Assembly: GCF_024498135.1 (NCBI RefSeq)
Contig: NZ_JANHOH010000013.1
Span: forward strand, 1 to 64,000
Direction of reading: 5' to 3'
Length of the DNA: 64,000 bases
DNA from: Mucilaginibacter aquariorum
GTDB lineage: Bacteria; Bacteroidota; Bacteroidia; Sphingobacteriales; Sphingobacteriaceae
Below, piece after piece: positions 8,684 through 17,318 of this stretch (the stretch's first letter is position 1; every line of letters starts with the position of its first letter). The position numbers were made by a program, and so were the translations under genes. The notes beneath the pieces are model-generated. The model was not told the DNA's origin. It made no database searches and saw nothing but the letters and a program-made list of their open reading frames with translations.

Positions 8684-8707
8684 CAACCCGAAATTAATTC
8701 CGGGTTG
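8684..8707 (-). terminator. Possible terminator hairpin after threonine synthase
   Basis: CAACCCG at 8684-8690 pairs with CGGGTTG at 8701-8707 across a ten-base loop, 29 bases past the thrC stop. There is no clear T-run on the minus strand, so its termination role is uncertain. Confidence 0.35.
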
Positions 8708-8735
8708 CCTTTAAGAAATAAGATCTGATATTTGT

Positions 8736-9929
8736 TTAGATCTCGATATTCTCGAGGTATTTGTATCCACTGCCCGTATTCACCAATACAATGGTTTCGC
8801 CGGGTTGGATCCATCCGGATGATTTGAGCTTTTTGTAGGCCTGCCATAACGCCGCGCCTTCGGGCGCCATCAGCACCCCTTCGTGGCGGGCAATCTCTTT
8901 TACGGCCGCGCTCATCTCACTATCGCTAACAGATAGCGCTATGCCTTTGCTATCGCGAAGCACTTTTAAGATAACTTTATCGGCATATGATTTTGGTACA
9001 CGTAAGCCATTGGCAATGGTAAAACCTCCGTCTACAAATTCGGCATTGCTGTGGCCGCCGTTAAACGCGGTAACTATGCCATTGCAGCTTTCGGATTGTA
9101 CGGCTACCATGCGCGGGCGCTTGCTGCCTATCCATCCTATCTGTTCCAGTTCGTCAAAGGCTTTCCAGATGCCAATAAGCCCGGTACCGCCGCCTGTTGG
9201 ATAGAACACAACATCCGGCAGTTGCCAGTTAAACTGCTCGGCAATTTCAAAGCCCATCGTTTTTTTACCTTCCAGCCGGTATGGTTCCTTCAGGGTAGAG
9301 ATCTGGAACCAGCCTTTCTCTTCGGCACCTTCGGCTACCAACTTTCCGCAATCGGCAATATTACCATCAACCTCTACCAGTTGCGCACCGTACAGTCGGC
9401 ATTCATCTTTAAAAACCTGCGGGGTAAGTTTCGGCATGTAAACAACCGCTTTTACCCCAGCCCTGGCTGCATAAGCGGCTAAGGCACCACCTGCATTGCC
9501 GGCTGTTGGCGTGGCAATAGTTTGTATGCCCAGTTCTTTTGCTTTTGATACCGCCATGCCTATTCCTCTGGCTTTAAACGAGCCTGTTGGGTTGCCCGCT
9601 TCATTTTTCCAGAAAACCTCATTGCCTTCGGTAAAATGCCTAAGGTTTTGTATAGGCAAAATAGGGGTAAAGCCTTCGCCCATAGTAACAATATTTTCAG
9701 GGTCGATAACCGGCAGCAGTTCACGGTAGCGCCACATATTTGCGGGGCGATCTTTCAGGATAGCTTTATCAAGCGGCTGGCTCAGATCGTACTGTGCAAA
9801 TAATGTGCTTTTGCAGGCATCATTGGTGCAAAAAGTATTTGTTAATGATGCATCGTATTCAGCGCCGCATCCCGGGCATTTTAAATTTATTAATAATGAA
9901 CCTGTCCCCGTCGCAATATCGTTTATCAT
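8736..9929 (-). CDS. thrC: Threonine synthase with N-terminal zinc ribbon
   Basis: PLP-dependent enzyme converting O-phospho-L-homoserine to threonine. The 397-residue protein starts with a four-cysteine zinc ribbon (Cys18, Cys21, Cys34, Cys39) as in many bacterial and archaeal ThrC proteins. The PLP lysine is expected at Lys119 in NPTGSFKARG. Phosphate binding is by the glycine-rich PTGGGTGLIG near residue 245. TPTAGNAGGALAAYAARAG is the substrate loop region. Related PLP lyases (threonine dehydratase, diaminopropionate lyases) share the fold; the zinc ribbon and GEG-FTP motif favour threonine synthase. Other threonine-pathway genes are not adjacent. Confidence 0.85.
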   Translation of the reverse strand: MINDIATGTGSLLINLKCPGCGAEYDASLTNTFCTNDACKSTLFAQYDLSQPLDKAILKDRPANMWRYRELLPVIDPENIVTMGEGFTPILPIQNLRHFTEGNEVFWKNEAGNPTGSFKARGIGMAVSKAKELGIQTIATPTAGNAGGALAAYAARAGVKAVVYMPKLTPQVFKDECRLYGAQLVEVDGNIADCGKLVAEGAEEKGWFQISTLKEPYRLEGKKTMGFEIAEQFNWQLPDVVFYPTGGGTGLIGIWKAFDELEQIGWIGSKRPRMVAVQSESCNGIVTAFNGGHSNAEFVDGGFTIANGLRVPKSYADKVILKVLRDSKGIALSVSDSEMSAAVKEIARHEGVLMAPEGAALWQAYKKLKSSGWIQPGETIVLVNTGSGYKYLENIEI

Positions 9930-10127
9930 AATTTGTATAATCTCTTTTTAATTATTAACCACACCCGCATCCAATTATGGGTTTAAGGTGTCCTAACCAT
10001 TAACGATGCTTAATGTGGCAAGGTATCAACTCCAATATCTATCCGCAAATTTTTAGCGATAATGTTACCCGGTTGGAATTATGAATAGCCTTTATATTAG
10101 CTTAACTATCACAAGCGGATAAACGAA

Positions 10128-10583
10128 TTAAGGAATAAATATTGACGCGCTAAGTTCTGCTTCAGATGGGGTTTGGGTTGCGCTTTCTAATGTTATTTTG
10201 GGTAATAGGATAATAATACCGTCTTTATTTTTGGTGAAATTAATTGTTATAGGATCGCCTTTATAGGTGTACGCCCCAAAACTGCCTACTACTTCTAATT
10301 TAAATTGTAATCCTATTAATGGATCGTCTGATGATACAAGGTCATAAGCGGCAGCTTCTGTTGGCTTAGCCGGAAAACTTAACCTTAACGTGTTCCCCAC
10401 TTCATCCTGAAATGCATATTGACCGGCACCACCACCACTTGACCAAATTGCAAATGCAACGTTGTGTTTAGTGTTATTAAGGGTCCACGTACTTTCATAA
10501 ACCGGCGCTTGAGCTTTATCTTTTTTACATGAGCCGGCGATCATTAGGATGAAGGAAATTAAGATCAGTAAATATTTTCTCAT
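10128..10583 (-). CDS. Small hypothetical lipoprotein, paralogue of 11470-11949
   Basis: A 151-residue protein beginning MRKYLLILISFILMIAGSCKK, a lipoprotein signal with Cys19 followed by KK, typical of surface or inner-leaflet lipoproteins in Bacteroidota. The mature part starts with a short polar linker, then STWTLNNTKHNV and later TINFTKNKDGIIILLPKITLES. The W-T-L, F-T-K-N-K and V/I-x-I-P blocks recur at the same spacing in the protein from 11470-11949. No known domain is recognised. Function unknown. Confidence 0.7.
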   Translation of the reverse strand: MRKYLLILISFILMIAGSCKKDKAQAPVYESTWTLNNTKHNVAFAIWSSGGGAGQYAFQDEVGNTLRLSFPAKPTEAAAYDLVSSDDPLIGLQFKLEVVGSFGAYTYKGDPITINFTKNKDGIIILLPKITLESATQTPSEAELSASIFIP

Positions 10584-10717
10584 AATAATTCAGAATATAA
10601 GTGTAAGATATATGTTTTAATTTTATTCTGTAAATTTATCCATATGTGTGCGTTAGGTATATGTCCGTGTATACGCCCCGGGTCTTCATCCCACAAAACA
10701 ATCATTAATTAAAAAGC

Positions 10718-10725
10718 TATATTTA
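10718..10725 (+). promoter_or_regulatory. Candidate -7 box upstream of the small secreted protein
   Basis: TATATTTA matches the Bacteroidota -7 consensus TAnnTTTG with one mismatch and sits about 55 bases before the preferred ATG at 10781. The -33 element is not clear. Confidence 0.3.
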
Positions 10726-10780
10726 CTTATTGAAACACGGTAAGCTACATATCGCTATTAAATGCAAAGCAAAAAAAGGC

Positions 10781-11128
10781 ATGCTCTTTTTGGCCTTGTT
10801 GCTTAGCTTTTTTACATTTTCTGGCGCGGCAAGTATCGCGCAGCAAAATAACCTGCTTACACAATCGGAACTGATTTTGCCAAACAGCCAAATTACCAGA
10901 AGCTCCATCAATTATAAAAGCGCAGCCCGGCAACTCTATAAAATTCAACATGCCTATTTAAGCAGTAAAAATGCATTTGCTGCTACGATAGTTTTTAACA
11001 AGCTTGTTGCCACGCAACACCTGCATTTAATTAGCCTTGCCTTACCCAACCCGCAAGTAGTTTTTCAAAGTTACACGAATACCCCTCACGCTACAGAACC
11101 AACACACCAGCTACCTTACAGGGCATAA
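10781..11128 (+). CDS. Small hypothetical secreted protein
   Basis: From the ATG at 10781 the 115-residue product begins MLFLALLLSFFTFSGAAS, a plausible signal peptide. An in-frame TTG at 10730 would give a longer, lysine-rich N-terminus that could equally serve as the n-region. The mature part (LTQSELILPNSQITRSSINYK ... LPNPQVVFQSYTN) has no recognised domain. It is followed 78 bases later by another small membrane protein gene on the same strand. Coding potential is moderate, and the gene could be lineage-specific. Confidence 0.45.
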   Translation: MLFLALLLSFFTFSGAASIAQQNNLLTQSELILPNSQITRSSINYKSAARQLYKIQHAYLSSKNAFAATIVFNKLVATQHLHLISLALPNPQVVFQSYTNTPHATEPTHQLPYRA

Positions 11129-11206
11129 GCCCCAACCCAACAATTTACTGGTTTAAGTTTTAACGGCCCGGCTGTGCTTACGCATAATGGGCGCTTATTT
11201 GTATGG

Positions 11207-11398
11207 ATGAAAAGGTTCAAAAAGGTACTGAGGCTTTGTGGCCTGGTTTTATTTTTATTATTAGCGACCGGGGGAGTATCGCTTACCGGCATTGCGCCTG
11301 TGCCACCTAAAAACCGCAGGATGATCAACACCGAAAGCGTTATAGAGATGGAGGAGGATAGCAAGCAAGAATTGCCTGCCGATGAGGCTTTTTATTAA
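11207..11398 (+). CDS. Small single-pass membrane protein
   Basis: Starting at the ATG at 11207, the 63-residue product reads MKRFKKVLRLCGLVLFLLLA followed by TGGVSLTGIAPVPPKNRR and an acidic tail. It has a basic cytoplasmic n-region, one hydrophobic helix (about residues 10-28) and a Pro-rich segment. Short proteins of this form (basic start, one helix, G-x-P-x-P) are frequent in Sphingobacteriaceae and have no assigned function. A strong hairpin terminator lies just after the stop. Confidence 0.6.
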   Translation: MKRFKKVLRLCGLVLFLLLATGGVSLTGIAPVPPKNRRMINTESVIEMEEDSKQELPADEAFY

Positions 11399-11409
11399 GC
11401 ACTATATAA

Positions 11410-11437
11410 ATAAGTCCGCCTAAACAGGCGGACTTAT
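11410..11437. terminator. Bidirectional terminator between convergent genes
   Basis: A perfect 11-base stem (11410-11420 with 11427-11437) with loop TAAACA separates the plus-strand membrane protein gene from the minus-strand lipoprotein gene. A/T-rich flanks on both sides allow it to serve both directions. Confidence 0.75.
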
Positions 11438-11469
11438 TATTAGAAACGGCTAACCGTATGAATAAACGA

Positions 11470-11949
11470 CTATTGCTCGTAAACTGATGCGGTTAATGTC
11501 AAAATGGGGGCCGGGGATGCAACCGTTACCCTCACTTCGGGTATAGTTACTTTAATTTTATTATTCTTGGTAAAACCTATTTCAACAGAAACCGGGCTTC
11601 CTGTGAAATACCAGCCACCCCCTGCTTTATCGTAAACGTAAAGCCGGCACTCTGTCCCTGAAAGCTTTTCTCCATCAAATGCAGTAATTTGGTACGTTCC
11701 TGTTGCTGTTGGCAACGCGACAAAATCCAATCTTAATTTCGCTTTTCCACCATTTGCGTCGTCTTTAAATACGATAGATGCTTCTGTATTAGCGGTAGCC
11801 TCGCTACGGGTTGTGCTTGAAACGACGCTTAATGTGCCATCTAACGTCCAGGTATTATCTGGTACTACAGGTGCTTCTTCGCCGCTTTTTTTGCATGCCC
11901 CAAATAAAAGCAAGGTACAAGCCAACGTTACTATTAGTCCTTTTTTCAT
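11470..11949 (-). CDS. Small hypothetical lipoprotein
   Basis: 159 residues beginning MKKGLIVTLACTLLLFGACKK, with a lipobox Cys at residue 19. The mature region carries NTWTLDGT near the start, a Ser/Thr/Ala-rich strand section, EIGFTKNNKIKVTIPEVRV and a C-terminal LTASVYEQ. The block order and spacing match the lipoprotein at 10128-10583, so they are diverged paralogues about 900 bases apart, with two small plus-strand genes between them. No known domain. Probably a beta-sandwich surface or periplasmic lipoprotein, but this is inferred from strand-like patterning only. Confidence 0.7.
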   Translation of the reverse strand: MKKGLIVTLACTLLLFGACKKSGEEAPVVPDNTWTLDGTLSVVSSTTRSEATANTEASIVFKDDANGGKAKLRLDFVALPTATGTYQITAFDGEKLSGTECRLYVYDKAGGGWYFTGSPVSVEIGFTKNNKIKVTIPEVRVTVASPAPILTLTASVYEQ

Positions 11950-12111
11950 GATTAGTGTTTAAGTTATAGCTGGCAAATATGCAGCATTTATTTGAAGGAT
12001 ACCGCAATGATTCGCTATCGTTATTACTTGGGCCCGGATTCCCATTTAAAACTTTCTGCTCTATTGGTGGTTAAGTGATTAACAATTTATTTTTTAACCA
12101 AATTTTATATT

Positions 12112-12975
12112 ATGAAACTCAAAATATTTATGCCGATACTTTTTATTGTAGCAATCGCAGCCTCGAGTTGTGTAAGCAATAAAAAATACAAAGAACTGCA
12201 AGCTAATTACGACAAACTGGATAGCAACACCCGTGAAATGCGTGGTAGATACCTGCTTACCGAAAGAAACTTTGCAGTGGCAACCGACAGGATAAAAAGC
12301 CTTGATGAACAATTATCATCAGAACGGGCTAATAACAAACAATTACAATCTGCCCTCGACAAGTGTTTAACCTCAAGCGGCCAGGGTAATGTTAACATCT
12401 CTAAACTAGTTGACGAGATAAACAGCTCTAACAAGTACATTCAGCAATTAGTGAACGCCAAAAACAAAAGCGATTCGCTTAACATGGTGTTAACTAACAA
12501 TTTGACCAGGTCATTAAGTCAGCAGGAAATGCAGGATGTTGATGTGCAGGTATTAAAAGGTGTTGTTTATATTTCGCTATCCGATAACATGCTGTACAAA
12601 TCTGGCAGTTACGAAATTTCTGATAAGGCGGGACAAACCCTTACTAAAATTGCCAAGATCATTAAAGATTACAGCACCTATGATGTGCTGATTGAGGGAA
12701 ACACCGATAATGTTCCGATTTCGCAAAAGAACATTCGTAATAACTGGGACCTGAGCGCACTAAGAGCGTCTTCCGTAGTGCAGGCCCTGCAAAACAATTA
12801 CCAGGTTGACCCCAAACGTTTAACCGCGGGTGGCCGTGGTGAGTATAACCCTATCGCTGATAATAATACAGCCGCTGGTAAATTAAAAAACAGGCGTACA
12901 CAAATTATCATTACACCTAAGCTGGATCAGTTTATGGACCTGATAGGAAAAGCTCCTGAGAAACCAAAACAATAA
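12112..12975 (+). CDS. OmpA-family lipoprotein (peptidoglycan-associated)
   Basis: 287 residues. The signal MKLKIFMPILFIVAIAASSC gives a lipobox with Cys20. Residues 25-130 form a coiled coil (YKELQANYDKLDSNTREM ... DEQLSSERANNKQLQSAL). Residues about 150-270 are an OmpA C-terminal domain with the peptidoglycan-binding signature IEGNTDNVPI, NWDLSALRASSVVQAL, LTAGGRGEYNPIADN and KNRRTQIIITP. It should tether the outer membrane to peptidoglycan (Pal/OmpA-like). The coiled coil gives reach across the periplasm. It is monocistronic, with a strong terminator. Confidence 0.9.
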   Translation: MKLKIFMPILFIVAIAASSCVSNKKYKELQANYDKLDSNTREMRGRYLLTERNFAVATDRIKSLDEQLSSERANNKQLQSALDKCLTSSGQGNVNISKLVDEINSSNKYIQQLVNAKNKSDSLNMVLTNNLTRSLSQQEMQDVDVQVLKGVVYISLSDNMLYKSGSYEISDKAGQTLTKIAKIIKDYSTYDVLIEGNTDNVPISQKNIRNNWDLSALRASSVVQALQNNYQVDPKRLTAGGRGEYNPIADNNTAAGKLKNRRTQIIITPKLDQFMDLIGKAPEKPKQ

Positions 12976-12993
12976 CAAAATAGCAATTATGTG

Positions 12994-13021
12994 AAAGGCC
13001 GGCTCAAATGAGCCGGCCTTT
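12994..13021 (+). terminator. Rho-independent terminator after the OmpA-like gene
   Basis: A perfect 12-base stem (12994-13005 with 13010-13021) containing GGCCGGCTC, tetraloop AAAT, flanked by A and T residues. It may also serve the convergent acyltransferase gene. Confidence 0.8.
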
Positions 13022-13107
13022 GTTGTTTTATTAATTGTTGTGAGAAATTATGCCTACAATACTTTAAGCTTCTACTTAAAAGTACAATTTGAAAGCCTCT
13101 ATAGGGA

Positions 13108-14274
13108 CTATATGGAACCCTTATTTGAACTTAATTGCAACCTAACACTCCTTGTAGATTGCATGTACTCCACCTCTCTTTTAGGTTTTCTGAAGGTATA
13201 TAGCCACCATAAATTATACTTTAAACAAAAGTTATAAAAGAATACAGGCAGCACAATACCAGAAGACCAAACCAAAAGAATAAGTGTTGGAGCATGATCA
13301 ATCTGTAAAATACTGCCAAAAAAGATACGGGCAAAATTCATAACGATCATCTGCATACAGTATATGAACAAGGAATGATACCCTACTATTCTTATCCAGG
13401 TAAAAAGTTTATGCTTCTGAAGTAAAAACGAAAAGTTGATGGATATGGCGCATCCAACCAGCGCTTCAAAAAGGAAAAAGAATGGCATTTTTCGCTCTAC
13501 AAAATTGTTCCCGTGGGCACTTGGCCTCAGGTTTATTTCGGTAAAATAGTATTGGATGATTAAAAAAAGCACCAATAAGGGCACAAATATTTTCCACGAT
13601 GAAAACCGTTGTATGTTTTTTTCATCCAGCATTACCTTTGAAATAAGGTCGCCCAGCGCGAAAAATATATAGTATCCAAAAACATCAGTTAAAAAGCCTG
13701 CAGACAGATCATTAATGTGGATATATGCAGATACCGAAAAAAGAATCAGGCCCAATATTACCTGTAACCAGGATTTCAACTTAAACACCGATTTAAAAAC
13801 GGCATAGATCACCCCAATGCAAAACAAAGCATTAAGGTACCAGAAATGCCCCGTATCGCGCGGATCTGTGATCAGTTTAAGATATTTTGAAGGGCCTATC
13901 CGTTGATCGATAGTCAACTGTGTAAACCGTGCCGCTATGATCTGAAATGAAATCTCGATAATGCCCCATATAAGCAATGGATATAAAATATTATTGGTGC
14001 GGTTACCTATATAATTACCAAGCCCCTTTTTATTAAGGCTCCTGCCAACTAGCAGGCCAGACACAATAAAGAACAAGGGCATCCGGAAACCGTAAAAAAA
14101 TGTCCCGATGTAATTGAAAAATGGATAATTACTTAAATCTAACCCGTGACCCTGCAGGGTGGCAAGGGCATGCCCATACCCAACCAGCAAAATACTGATG
14201 CCTTTATCGTAGTCGATCCAAAGCCACCTTTTTTCATTTAATATAAACTTTGAGTTAAAAGGATCCATGGGCAT
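13108..14274 (-). CDS. Acyltransferase 3 family membrane protein
   Basis: A 388-residue polytopic protein with about ten hydrophobic segments. Family hallmarks are the early His in ILLVGYGHALATL and the Arg in FFYGFRMPLFFIVSGLLVG, corresponding to the R-x-P-L-F-F-x-x-S-G motif of acyltransferase 3 (OafA/NodX-type) enzymes. These proteins transfer acetyl or other acyl groups to surface polysaccharides or secreted molecules. The C-terminus is basic (KPKREVEYMQST). The neighbouring surface protein (14747-15904) hints at a surface-modification role, but they are separated by 472 bases and need not be linked. Confidence 0.82.
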   Translation of the reverse strand: MPMDPFNSKFILNEKRWLWIDYDKGISILLVGYGHALATLQGHGLDLSNYPFFNYIGTFFYGFRMPLFFIVSGLLVGRSLNKKGLGNYIGNRTNNILYPLLIWGIIEISFQIIAARFTQLTIDQRIGPSKYLKLITDPRDTGHFWYLNALFCIGVIYAVFKSVFKLKSWLQVILGLILFSVSAYIHINDLSAGFLTDVFGYYIFFALGDLISKVMLDEKNIQRFSSWKIFVPLLVLFLIIQYYFTEINLRPSAHGNNFVERKMPFFFLFEALVGCAISINFSFLLQKHKLFTWIRIVGYHSLFIYCMQMIVMNFARIFFGSILQIDHAPTLILLVWSSGIVLPVFFYNFCLKYNLWWLYTFRKPKREVEYMQSTRSVRLQLSSNKGSI

Positions 14275-14746
14275 TTTTATTTAATTGTGTTGCGCCATAT
14301 ACAACTGGTTATCAGTGTTTAAAGATACCATAGGCAACTTTAATAAGCAAACAAAGGTGAAAAGCGTGAAATCTGGCACAGAAAATTACACACATTAGCT
14401 TAGGGGTTGCTACACAACAAGCAGGCGTTGCACCTGTATAGATGAGTGGATGTGCCATACTCCCGGCAACTTAACAGCCTTTTGCATATATGCAGATGCG
14501 AGTGTATAACTTTATATTTTGGGAGAAACAAAATGTAGCAGCATACGATAGCAGGAACGGATAAGAGTTGCCACCTTTAAAAGTATACTTAACTACATTT
14601 TATACTAAAAGTGGGCGTTTCGGAGATATGTTACACCCTATTCCGTAGCAAAACTGACCACCTGTTTTACAGAGGCAATCGGAGGGTTTGCTGTTTGGCC
14701 ATTTCCTGCTAACGGAGTATGAAAAGCAACAAGTATAAATACCTTT
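14275..14746. other. Gene-free stretch of 472 bases
   Basis: No convincing reading frame, tRNA or strong terminator is visible. A possible minus-strand frame of about 70 codons at 14638-14847 overlaps the 3' end of the surface-protein gene and has no coding character. The half next to the acyltransferase start presumably contains its promoter. Confidence 0.5.
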
Positions 14747-15904
14747 TCATAATCCTGCCTTTGAAAGTTTCTTATTGATTTCTTCCAGTTTCTGTTGAAG
14801 CTTATCGGCCTGTAAACGTAAATCTTTTTCTCTTTTCTCCGCGTCAATCAGGTATAAGGTCAGCTCTTCAATTTTTTTTGTCAGTATCTTATTCATATCA
14901 CCCAAATTCAGCCCATTGGCCATAACCTCTTTTTCTGATGGCATGCCCGGCAGGTGGTGGTTCTGGTCAATGTAGTTCTTAACCTCGGTAAGGGTCCGTA
15001 GCTTATAATCTTTTTTAAATACATAATCCGGCCATTCATTCTTTACCTTAACTGTTACAGATGTGGCAATGACACTGCCGTTGACTGCCAGTTGGTAACC
15101 TGCAGGCCGGTCTGTTGTACCGATACTAACACTTCCCCCATTCGGGTTCAATAGTAGCGGGTAAGTTGCGTTAAGTGCAGTTTGGCTGGTTGCCTGCAAA
15201 TAGGAGCCCGATGCCCCGTTAACCCCGAAGTCCAATACGGCTTGGCTGCTTGAACCCTGCAGGCGTAACACACCTGTTTGAGCAGTTCCGGTTGTGGCAG
15301 GGAATCCTGTTATCCCAAAAATGTGCGTTTTTAATCCGGGGGTAGTTGTGCCAATACCCACATTTCCGGTGGCGTTCCAAATGCCTGATCCCGGAAGGTT
15401 AACAACACCTGCGAAACTATTTTTATACGGCAAAAGGAGCTGGTCAGTCCCGGTCAGGGCTTCATCAACCGCCGTCCAGCCCTGAAAATTGATTGCTACA
15501 TCCTGGGGCATGCCCCTTGAATAAACACTTACCGTAAAGCGTGAATAGTAAGCCTTATCATTAATAAATATTACCACTTTGCCATCTTCATTGGCTAGTG
15601 TTATTGGTGGGGTGTAATTACCATAAGAGGAAATGGAGGCATTGAAAAAGGCTGGTGGTGTGCCATATACATAAAAGCTGATCTGAAGCCCGATAGCAGA
15701 AGCACTCACATAGTTATAGCCCTCCAGGATAATAGTGGGCATATTCGAGGTCGATGTAAAAGGTATGTTGGTTTTGATCTTCACGCCGTTAACCGGGGTG
15801 GCGTTTAAAGAATAATTTACAATATTGTTATAATTCTGGGCCTGTGTGGTTGTGCAGGCAAATAGCAAGCCAATGAGAATAAGAGAGAGTAGTTTTTTTT
15901 TCAT
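14747..15904 (-). CDS. Tail-fibre-like secreted surface protein
   Basis: I use the ATG at 15904 (MKKKLLSLILIGLLFACTTTQAQ), which provides a signal peptide; the longer frame adds 25 unlikely residues. The 385-residue product contains the repeated phrase NVGIGTTTPG and a later GSVSIGTTDRPAGYQLAVNGSVIA, both typical of Bacteroidota tail-fibre or cell-wall-structural proteins. The C-terminal 90 residues (YVFKKDYKLRTLTEVKNYIDQNHHLPGMP..., then a coiled coil EKREKDLRLQADKLQQKLEEI) resemble the intramolecular-chaperone/S74-like end of such proteins and suggest trimerisation. It is probably an extracellular structural or adhesive protein; the partner is unknown. Confidence 0.72.
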   Translation of the reverse strand: MKKKLLSLILIGLLFACTTTQAQNYNNIVNYSLNATPVNGVKIKTNIPFTSTSNMPTIILEGYNYVSASAIGLQISFYVYGTPPAFFNASISSYGNYTPPITLANEDGKVVIFINDKAYYSRFTVSVYSRGMPQDVAINFQGWTAVDEALTGTDQLLLPYKNSFAGVVNLPGSGIWNATGNVGIGTTTPGLKTHIFGITGFPATTGTAQTGVLRLQGSSSQAVLDFGVNGASGSYLQATSQTALNATYPLLLNPNGGSVSIGTTDRPAGYQLAVNGSVIATSVTVKVKNEWPDYVFKKDYKLRTLTEVKNYIDQNHHLPGMPSEKEVMANGLNLGDMNKILTKKIEELTLYLIDAEKREKDLRLQADKLQQKLEEINKKLSKAGL

Positions 15905-16434
15905 GAAGGATAAGCGTTTAGGTAAACAGATGACAAAACAAACATGCCACCCTTTTTGATAAGCCAATGTAAAAACCAAGTTGATTTACATTAACAAACC
16001 ACTAATTATACGGAAGTTCAATGTGATAAGTTATACATCCGGATTGGTAATTCTGCACTTTCATATATTTTAAAAGGTAACAGCGTCCAATCAAGTAGTT
16101 CTGTAAACGCTGTATGCAAGGATTGACCGCAAGCAAATTTCTCAAAAGTTGTAAGTAAAGATTTAATCGGTGTCATTGCAGTGAGTTTTAATGTCGAGTG
16201 AATTCTCGAACAGATTCACTGTTGTAACGCAGCATTAAGGAAAGGTGGGGATATAAGAATATGTGGAGGCACCACTTATGGAAACACATATTCGTTATAC
16301 TATCTTGAAACAAAGTGGTCATTTATTCCACGGGGAAATCTGTTAGCATAAACACAATATCATTAGTATACAAATCACCAAAAAAGCATATCCAATTGGT
16401 TACAAACCTTTCAAATATGCTTCCTTCTTTTTAG
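15905..16434. other. Gene-free stretch of 530 bases with small inverted repeats
   Basis: No coding frame is supported. Two modest inverted repeats are present: AGTGAAT (16197-16203) with ATTCACT (16214-16220), and GAATATGTG (16257-16265) with CACATATTC (16285-16293). The part adjoining 15904 should hold the promoter of the surface-protein gene. A small RNA cannot be excluded. Confidence 0.45.
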
Positions 16435-16508
16435 TCGGGATGGCGGGATTCGAACCCACGACCTCCAGCACCCCATGCTGGCGCGATACCGGGCTACGCT
16501 ACATCCCG
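16435..16508 (-). tRNA. tRNA-Pro (anticodon GGG)
   Basis: On the minus strand a 74-base cloverleaf has acceptor CGGGATG (16502-16508) pairing with CATCCCG (16436-16442) and discriminator A. The anticodon stem CCAGC/GCTGG encloses loop ATGGGGT, giving anticodon GGG, and the T arm contains GGTTCGAATCC. CCA is not encoded. The D arm (TAGCGTAGCCCGGTA) is characteristic of bacterial tRNA-Pro. Confidence 0.95.
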
Positions 16509-16578
16509 AAGTTGGGTTACAAATATAATAACGGGTATAAAAAATAAAAAGAGTTTCGAGAAACAACCTATAAAAACC

Positions 16579-17259
16579 CTAAATCAGATCAAACGCCCTT
16601 GCGTATTGCATCAGTCCGTAGGTGCTGGCGTTTAGTTTTTGCTTGATATTCTTCCGATGGGTTTCGGCCGTGGTAACCGAGATGAATAACTCTGTCGCTA
16701 TTTCGGTAGCACTTTTGCCTAATGCTATCTGCGTAAGTACTTCTTTTTCGCGTTTGGTTAATTTAGCGTAGCTCTTAAAGTTTCGTCGTAAAAAGTTGTT
16801 CTCCCCTAGTAACCGTTCTGCTTTTGCTGTCATATGATGCATAGCATCAACAGGTATGGCAATAGTTATGGTTAAACTCGGGTTACCGGCATCGTCGCGC
16901 ATAAATATCTTTGTGCTCGACAGGTGCCAACTCCAATCATCATTATCCGGAAATTTTACCTGTTGGAAAAAAGAAACAGACTCATCATCGTTGTTTCTTT
17001 CCAGCAATCCCATAATCTTCGGTACATAGTCTTCTGCGTCCTCGCTGTTAAAATATCGGTTATGATACTCATCGTATGAAATAGACCTTATTTCCTCCAT
17101 GGTAGTACCCAATTTACGCAGGCCCCTTTCAGACATGTAAACCACTATTCTTTCCTTCAGATCATGCACAACAACAACACAGGGTAAATGGTCGAGCGTA
17201 ATTAAGTGTTCGTCAATTTTAGTTCTTAATTCCGTGGGAAGATCAATTTTGTAAAGCAT
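16579..17259 (-). CDS. LuxR-type transcriptional regulator with PAS-like sensor
   Basis: 226 residues. The N-terminal 140 residues are PAS-like (HLPCVVVVHDLKERIVVYMSERGLRKLG ... FFQQVKFPDNDDWSWHLSSTKIFMRDDAGNPSLTITIAIPVD). The C-terminal 60 residues are a LuxR/GerE helix-turn-helix: LTKREKEVLTQIALGKSATEIATELFISVTTAETHRKNIKQKL. It lacks a phosphoreceiver, so it probably responds directly to a cytosolic ligand or interaction. No adjacent kinase gene is visible. The nearest possible target is the divergent or upstream MFS gene, but both are on the minus strand and separate transcription is equally likely. Confidence 0.85.
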   Translation of the reverse strand: MLYKIDLPTELRTKIDEHLITLDHLPCVVVVHDLKERIVVYMSERGLRKLGTTMEEIRSISYDEYHNRYFNSEDAEDYVPKIMGLLERNNDDESVSFFQQVKFPDNDDWSWHLSSTKIFMRDDAGNPSLTITIAIPVDAMHHMTAKAERLLGENNFLRRNFKSYAKLTKREKEVLTQIALGKSATEIATELFISVTTAETHRKNIKQKLNASTYGLMQYARAFDLI

Positions 17260-17318
17260 CTCCTAAAATAAGACTAAAAACCTTTTGCACAACCCGTTAA
17301 TTCACGGTTTATATTGGG

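Noticed and set aside
13040..13237. Short plus-strand frame after the OmpA-like gene
   Set aside because: It runs into the 3' end of the acyltransferase gene on the opposite strand and lacks a recognisable start or domain.
14638..14847. Minus-strand frame of about 70 codons upstream of the acyltransferase
   Set aside because: It overlaps the 3' end of the surface-protein gene in another frame and has no domain or signal.
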